9,335 bases of DNA, from assembly GCA_029865445.1 (NCBI GenBank), contig JAOUGY010000140.1, positions 1-9,335 of the forward strand. The letters run 5' to 3'. Positions 7,129-9,335 of this stretch are shown here, in pieces. The notes under the pieces are model-generated. The model was not told the DNA's origin and ran no database searches. It saw nothing but the letters and a program-made list of their open reading frames with translations. Each line of letters starts with the position of its first letter. Within the stretch, counting starts at the first letter, position 1. The stretch is from Acidimicrobiia bacterium (GTDB taxonomy: Bacteria; Actinomycetota; Acidimicrobiia; Spongiisociales; ZC4RG35). The position numbers and the translations under genes were made by a program.

Positions 7129-7353
7129 TCACCGACCCCGGATGTGCGCCATGATCTCTTTGCACGTCGGGCACACGGGGAACCTCTGTGGATCCCGATC
7201 GGGGATCCATCGCTTCCCACACAAGGCTTCGACGGCGACCCCTTCGACCGCCGATCGGACGATGTCGCCCTTTTTGACGTAGTGGGCGAAACGCTCGTGG
7301 TCTCCGTCGCTGGTGACGGGTCCGAGGTTGGTGTCGGGTCTGACGGTGGTCAC
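7129..7353 (-). CDS. DUF3039 family small protein
   Basis: 74 residues from a GTG at 7353. I recognise the core from memory as DUF3039, a small family of Actinobacteria: HERFAHYVKKGDIV (19-32), EALCGKRWIP (42-51) and RDPQRFPVCPTCKE (53-66). Cys45, Cys61 and Cys64, with His19 or His24, are spaced as a possible zinc site (CxxC plus one Cys and a His). Function is not known to me. It starts 19 bp after the stop of the FAD oxidoreductase gene and ends 28 bp before the hydrolase-like gene, so co-transcription is likely. No strong Shine-Dalgarno is visible before the GTG, and I find no better in-frame start upstream. The N-terminal ~18 residues are low in conserved features. Confidence 0.88.
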   Translation of the reverse strand: MTTVRPDTNLGPVTSDGDHERFAHYVKKGDIVRSAVEGVAVEALCGKRWIPDRDPQRFPVCPTCKEIMAHIRGR

Positions 7354-7372
7354 GGAACGATTGTGCCACGGA

Positions 7373-8788
7373 TCAGCTGTCGAAACCGAGCCCCAGCCGA
7401 TCGAGGAAGCGCAGCCAGAGGTTGCGCTTGCCGGTGCGATCCTCGGCGTCCAGAGACCAGCGGGTTGCTTGGATCCCCAGGAACCGGAATGGCTCCGGCG
7501 GAAACGGAAGGGGCTTCTTCTTCACGAAGTCGAGTTCGGTGGCTTCCGACCGCCTGCCGTCGAGGAGGTCGAGCGTCACCTCGGCGCCGAACCGCGTCGC
7601 CGCGACACCGAGCCCCGTGTAGCCGAGGGCGTAGGCGACCCGTCCATGCAGCGCCGTGCCCCAGAACACACAGAATCGAGTGCTGGTGTCGATCACGCCG
7701 CCCCACGCGTTGGAGAACCGAACGCCCTCGAGTTGGGGGAACGTCTCGAAGAAGTGCTGAGAGAGCAGCGCCCATGTCTCGGGGCGCGATTCGAGGTCGG
7801 GGTTCACCTTGCCACGCCAGTAGTAGATCGCGTCGTATCCCCCCCACAGGATCCGGTTGTCAGCCGTCAGCCGGTAGTAGTGGAATTGGTTTCCGATGTC
7901 CGACAGCCCCTGCCGCTGCTCCCATCCGATGGACTCGAGCTGTGCAGGCGTGAGTGGCTCGGTGACTAGGCAGTAGTCGTACACGGGGGCGATGTAATGC
8001 CCGAGACGTCTGAGAAGAGGTGGGAAGGCGTTGGTGGCCAGGGCCACTCGACCCGCCCTGATATTGCCGAGCGGCGTCGACACCATCACCCCGACTCCGT
8101 CGCGCTCGACTCCGGTGGCTTTGGTGTCCTCGTAGATGCGGACGCCCAACGATTCGGCGGCGGCCTTGAGGCCCCACGCAAGCTTGGCGGGGTCGACGAT
8201 GGCTGCCCGGTCTTTTCGCCACAAGCCCCCGGTGTAGGTCGGAGAGTGCACCTGGTCTTGCATGGCTCCCCGGTCGAGCAACTCGACGCGCTGTCCGAGG
8301 TGCCGGAGTTGGGCATGGTCCTCGCGAAGCTCATCGAAATAGGAGGCCGCGTGGCTCGTCGTCGCAACGTCGATCACGCCCGTGCGTTCATAATCGCAGT
8401 CGATGCCGTAGTGACCGATGGCGGCTTCGATGGCGTTGAGGTTCGCCAAACCGAGTCGTTCGAGGCTGGCGAGTTCCTCAGGGAATCGTTGCTGTCCGTT
8501 GGCCACACCGTGTGTCAACGAAGCCTCCATGAAGCCACCGTTTCGGCCCGAGGCGGCCGACCCCACCTCGCGGGCATCGATGAGGACAACATCGCGGGAC
8601 GGGTCTCGTTCCTTGGCGAGGATGGCGGTCCACAGCCCTGCGTAGCCACCCCCGACGACGCAGAGGTCAGATGATGTGTTCCTGACGAGGGTCGGGTTGG
8701 AGTCCGGGATGTCGACGCCTTCGAGCCAGTAGGGGTAGGGCGATGCGTCGGCGATCGCGTCCAGATAGGCGTCATTGGAACTGCTCAT
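7373..8788 (-). CDS. FAD-dependent oxidoreductase, DAO family (PuuB/OrdL-like)
   Basis: 471 residues, near the usual length for this group. The Rossmann dinucleotide-binding motif VVGGGYAGLWTAI is at 44-56, followed by the acidic strand end LIDAR (69-73). GSAASGRNGGF (77-87) is the conserved loop of amine/amino-acid oxidases of the D-amino-acid-oxidase superfamily, as in gamma-glutamylputrescine oxidase. Near the C-terminus YALGYTGLGVAATRFGA supplies the second FAD-contacting segment. It likely oxidises a C-N bond of an amine or amino acid in the cytoplasm, reducing FAD. The true substrate cannot be read from sequence, and none of its neighbours is a recognisable polyamine or amino-acid catabolic gene. 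It begins 23 bp after the stop of the TfoX-like gene. GGCGGT 4 nt before the ATG is a modest Shine-Dalgarno. No signal peptide or broken motif is seen. Confidence 0.93.
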   Translation of the reverse strand: MSSSNDAYLDAIADASPYPYWLEGVDIPDSNPTLVRNTSSDLCVVGGGYAGLWTAILAKERDPSRDVVLIDAREVGSAASGRNGGFMEASLTHGVANGQQRFPEELASLERLGLANLNAIEAAIGHYGIDCDYERTGVIDVATTSHAASYFDELREDHAQLRHLGQRVELLDRGAMQDQVHSPTYTGGLWRKDRAAIVDPAKLAWGLKAAAESLGVRIYEDTKATGVERDGVGVMVSTPLGNIRAGRVALATNAFPPLLRRLGHYIAPVYDYCLVTEPLTPAQLESIGWEQRQGLSDIGNQFHYYRLTADNRILWGGYDAIYYWRGKVNPDLESRPETWALLSQHFFETFPQLEGVRFSNAWGGVIDTSTRFCVFWGTALHGRVAYALGYTGLGVAATRFGAEVTLDLLDGRRSEATELDFVKKKPLPFPPEPFRFLGIQATRWSLDAEDRTGKRNLWLRFLDRLGLGFDS

Positions 8789-8811
8789 TGCACCGCCAAG
8801 TTAGCCTCCCT

Positions 8812-9117
8812 TCAGGCCTCCGCCGCCTCCTCCAGAAGCTTCTGGAACGAGCCGGGGGCTGTCACCGCGGCCCACGCCTTGAACACTTTGCCCGCCGGGG
8901 CAAAAGGAGCTGCCGCCTCATCTTGGATCAACTCGGAGACCCGGGCCGGAGTCAGCTTCACCACACAGGCGTCTTCGGTTCGCGAGAACATGGCGAGAAA
9001 CTCGCCGTCGGCGCGTCGTATGCAGCGATGTCCCATGATGGTGCCCTCCTGGGCGCGACTGGTGGCGATCATCTCCTCGGCGAGGTCCCAGAAGTGGTCT
9101 TCGTTCTCAGATCCCAT
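8812..9117 (-). CDS. TfoX N-terminal-domain-like small protein
   Basis: 101 residues. The start is set by a strong AAAGGAG site 5 nt upstream. The sequence follows the short TfoX-N pattern: helical N-terminus (5-22), GTIMGHRCIRRADGEFLAMF (25-44, equivalent to the MFGG...GxxFA strands), CVVKLTPARVSELIQ (51-65), then KVFKAWAAV (77-85) and a C-terminal helix. In proteobacteria TfoX/Sxy regulates competence, but stand-alone copies of this domain are widespread in actinobacteria and of unknown role, so no competence function is implied. A YjbR/MmcQ-like fold is a related alternative. It appears to be the first gene of the four-gene minus-strand cluster reaching down to 5274. Confidence 0.75.
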   Translation of the reverse strand: MGSENEDHFWDLAEEMIATSRAQEGTIMGHRCIRRADGEFLAMFSRTEDACVVKLTPARVSELIQDEAAAPFAPAGKVFKAWAAVTAPGSFQKLLEEAAEA

Positions 9118-9122
9118 ACCGT

Positions 9123-9129
9123 CTCCTTT
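9123..9129 (-). promoter_or_regulatory. Strong ribosome binding site for the TfoX-like gene
   Basis: The minus strand reads AAAGGAG followed by a 5-nt spacer and ATG at 9117. It is the clearest Shine-Dalgarno among the minus-strand genes here, and it decides the start of the TfoX-like protein. Confidence 0.8.
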
Positions 9130-9133
9130 CGTC

Positions 9134-9173
9134 TCGACGACGAGGAACAGGTCCGAGATTCGACAGTCGTCGA
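9134..9173. other. 8-bp inverted repeat in the gap before the TfoX-like gene
   Basis: TCGACGAC at 9134-9141 is perfectly inverted as GTCGTCGA at 9166-9173, with a 24-base spacer. It sits in the 81-bp gap between the upstream stop (9199) and the start at 9117, ending 17 bases from the start codon. It could be an operator for the cluster or a long-loop hairpin ending upstream transcription. TCGTCGA-like strings are frequent in this DNA, so chance is a real possibility. Confidence 0.2.
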
Positions 9174-9198
9174 CACCGGGGCGGATCGTCGGAGGGCA

Positions 9199-9335
9199 TC
9201 ACAAGGCAGAACGGCCGATGTGTGCGAGCTTGTCCGGATTGATCACCGATCTGACGCCGAGCACCGCCGAGTCGACGATCTCGAGAGCCATGACGCCGTA
9301 CACCGTCCATTCGAGCTCCAGCAACAACGCGGGAG
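9199..9335 (-). CDS. C-terminal fragment, probably ECF sigma factor (SigJ/SnoaL-like tail)
   Basis: Only the last 44 residues before the stop at 9199-9201 lie in the window; the gene continues past base 9335. The end reads VALEIVD-like followed by VLGVRSVINPDKLAHIG. I recognise the pattern of a V-R-x-V-x-NPDKL-x-H-x-G tail from ECF sigma factors that carry a C-terminal SnoaL/NTF2-like domain (SigJ or ECF41-like). None of the sigma-2 or sigma-4 regions is visible, so the sigma assignment rests on this short tail. A stand-alone NTF2-like protein is the main alternative. It is on the same strand as the downstream cluster, 81 bp away. Confidence 0.6.
   Translation of the reverse strand, partial: PALLLELEWTVYGVMALEIVDSAVLGVRSVINPDKLAHIGRSAL

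Noticed and set aside
7101..7220. An upstream start at 7220 for the hydrolase-like gene
   Set aside because: It overlaps the DUF3039 gene by about 90 bases and adds a basic tail before the TM helix. GTG at 7100 fits the spacing better.
9107..9310. A 67-residue minus-strand ORF across the gap before the TfoX-like gene
   Set aside because: It lies in a different frame from the sigma-like tail ending at 9199, has an Arg-rich shadow composition, and runs over the strong ribosome binding site at 9123-9129.

Overview
The window is GC-rich, densely coded DNA, almost all of it on the minus strand. It looks actinobacterial. The clearest marker is a small protein that I recognise from memory as DUF3039, a family I know from Actinobacteria. 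GTG starts, GC-biased codons and ATGA stop/start overlaps fit, and the overall style suggests Acidimicrobiia or a related lineage, but that is inference. I see no mobile element, CRISPR array, tRNA or rRNA.

Right half (9335 to 5274, minus strand): the last ~44 codons of a protein whose tail resembles an ECF sigma factor of the SigJ/SnoaL type, then four closely spaced genes. These are a TfoX-N-like small protein, a DAO-family FAD oxidoreductase, the DUF3039 protein, and a 608-residue membrane protein with an alpha/beta-hydrolase (S33/TAP-like) ectodomain. The hydrolase appears catalytically dead: Gly occupies the nucleophile-elbow Ser position and the usual catalytic His is not seen. Spacings of 19-28 bp suggest one transcription unit.

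Left half (5112 to the left edge): a locus built from histidine-kinase-like parts. In transcription order it holds a lipobox-bearing pseudo-histidine kinase (5112-3955), a small plus-strand membrane protein (3662-3952) convergent with it, a second pseudo-histidine kinase (3546-2320), a Thr/Ser-stalked surface protein (2323-1352), and a canonical histidine kinase (1355 to beyond base 1). The last three genes are joined by two ATGA overlaps and must be co-expressed. All three kinase-like proteins share a layout of N-terminal hydrophobic segment, helical extracytoplasmic region, second transmembrane helix and C-terminal ATPase-like fold. Only the last has an H-box, an N-box with its key Asn, and G-boxes.

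The main candidate for something undescribed is this left-hand locus: one active kinase packaged with two degenerate paralogues and a stalked surface protein, probably a multi-component envelope sensor. No response regulator lies in the window; the region left of base 1 is where to look.
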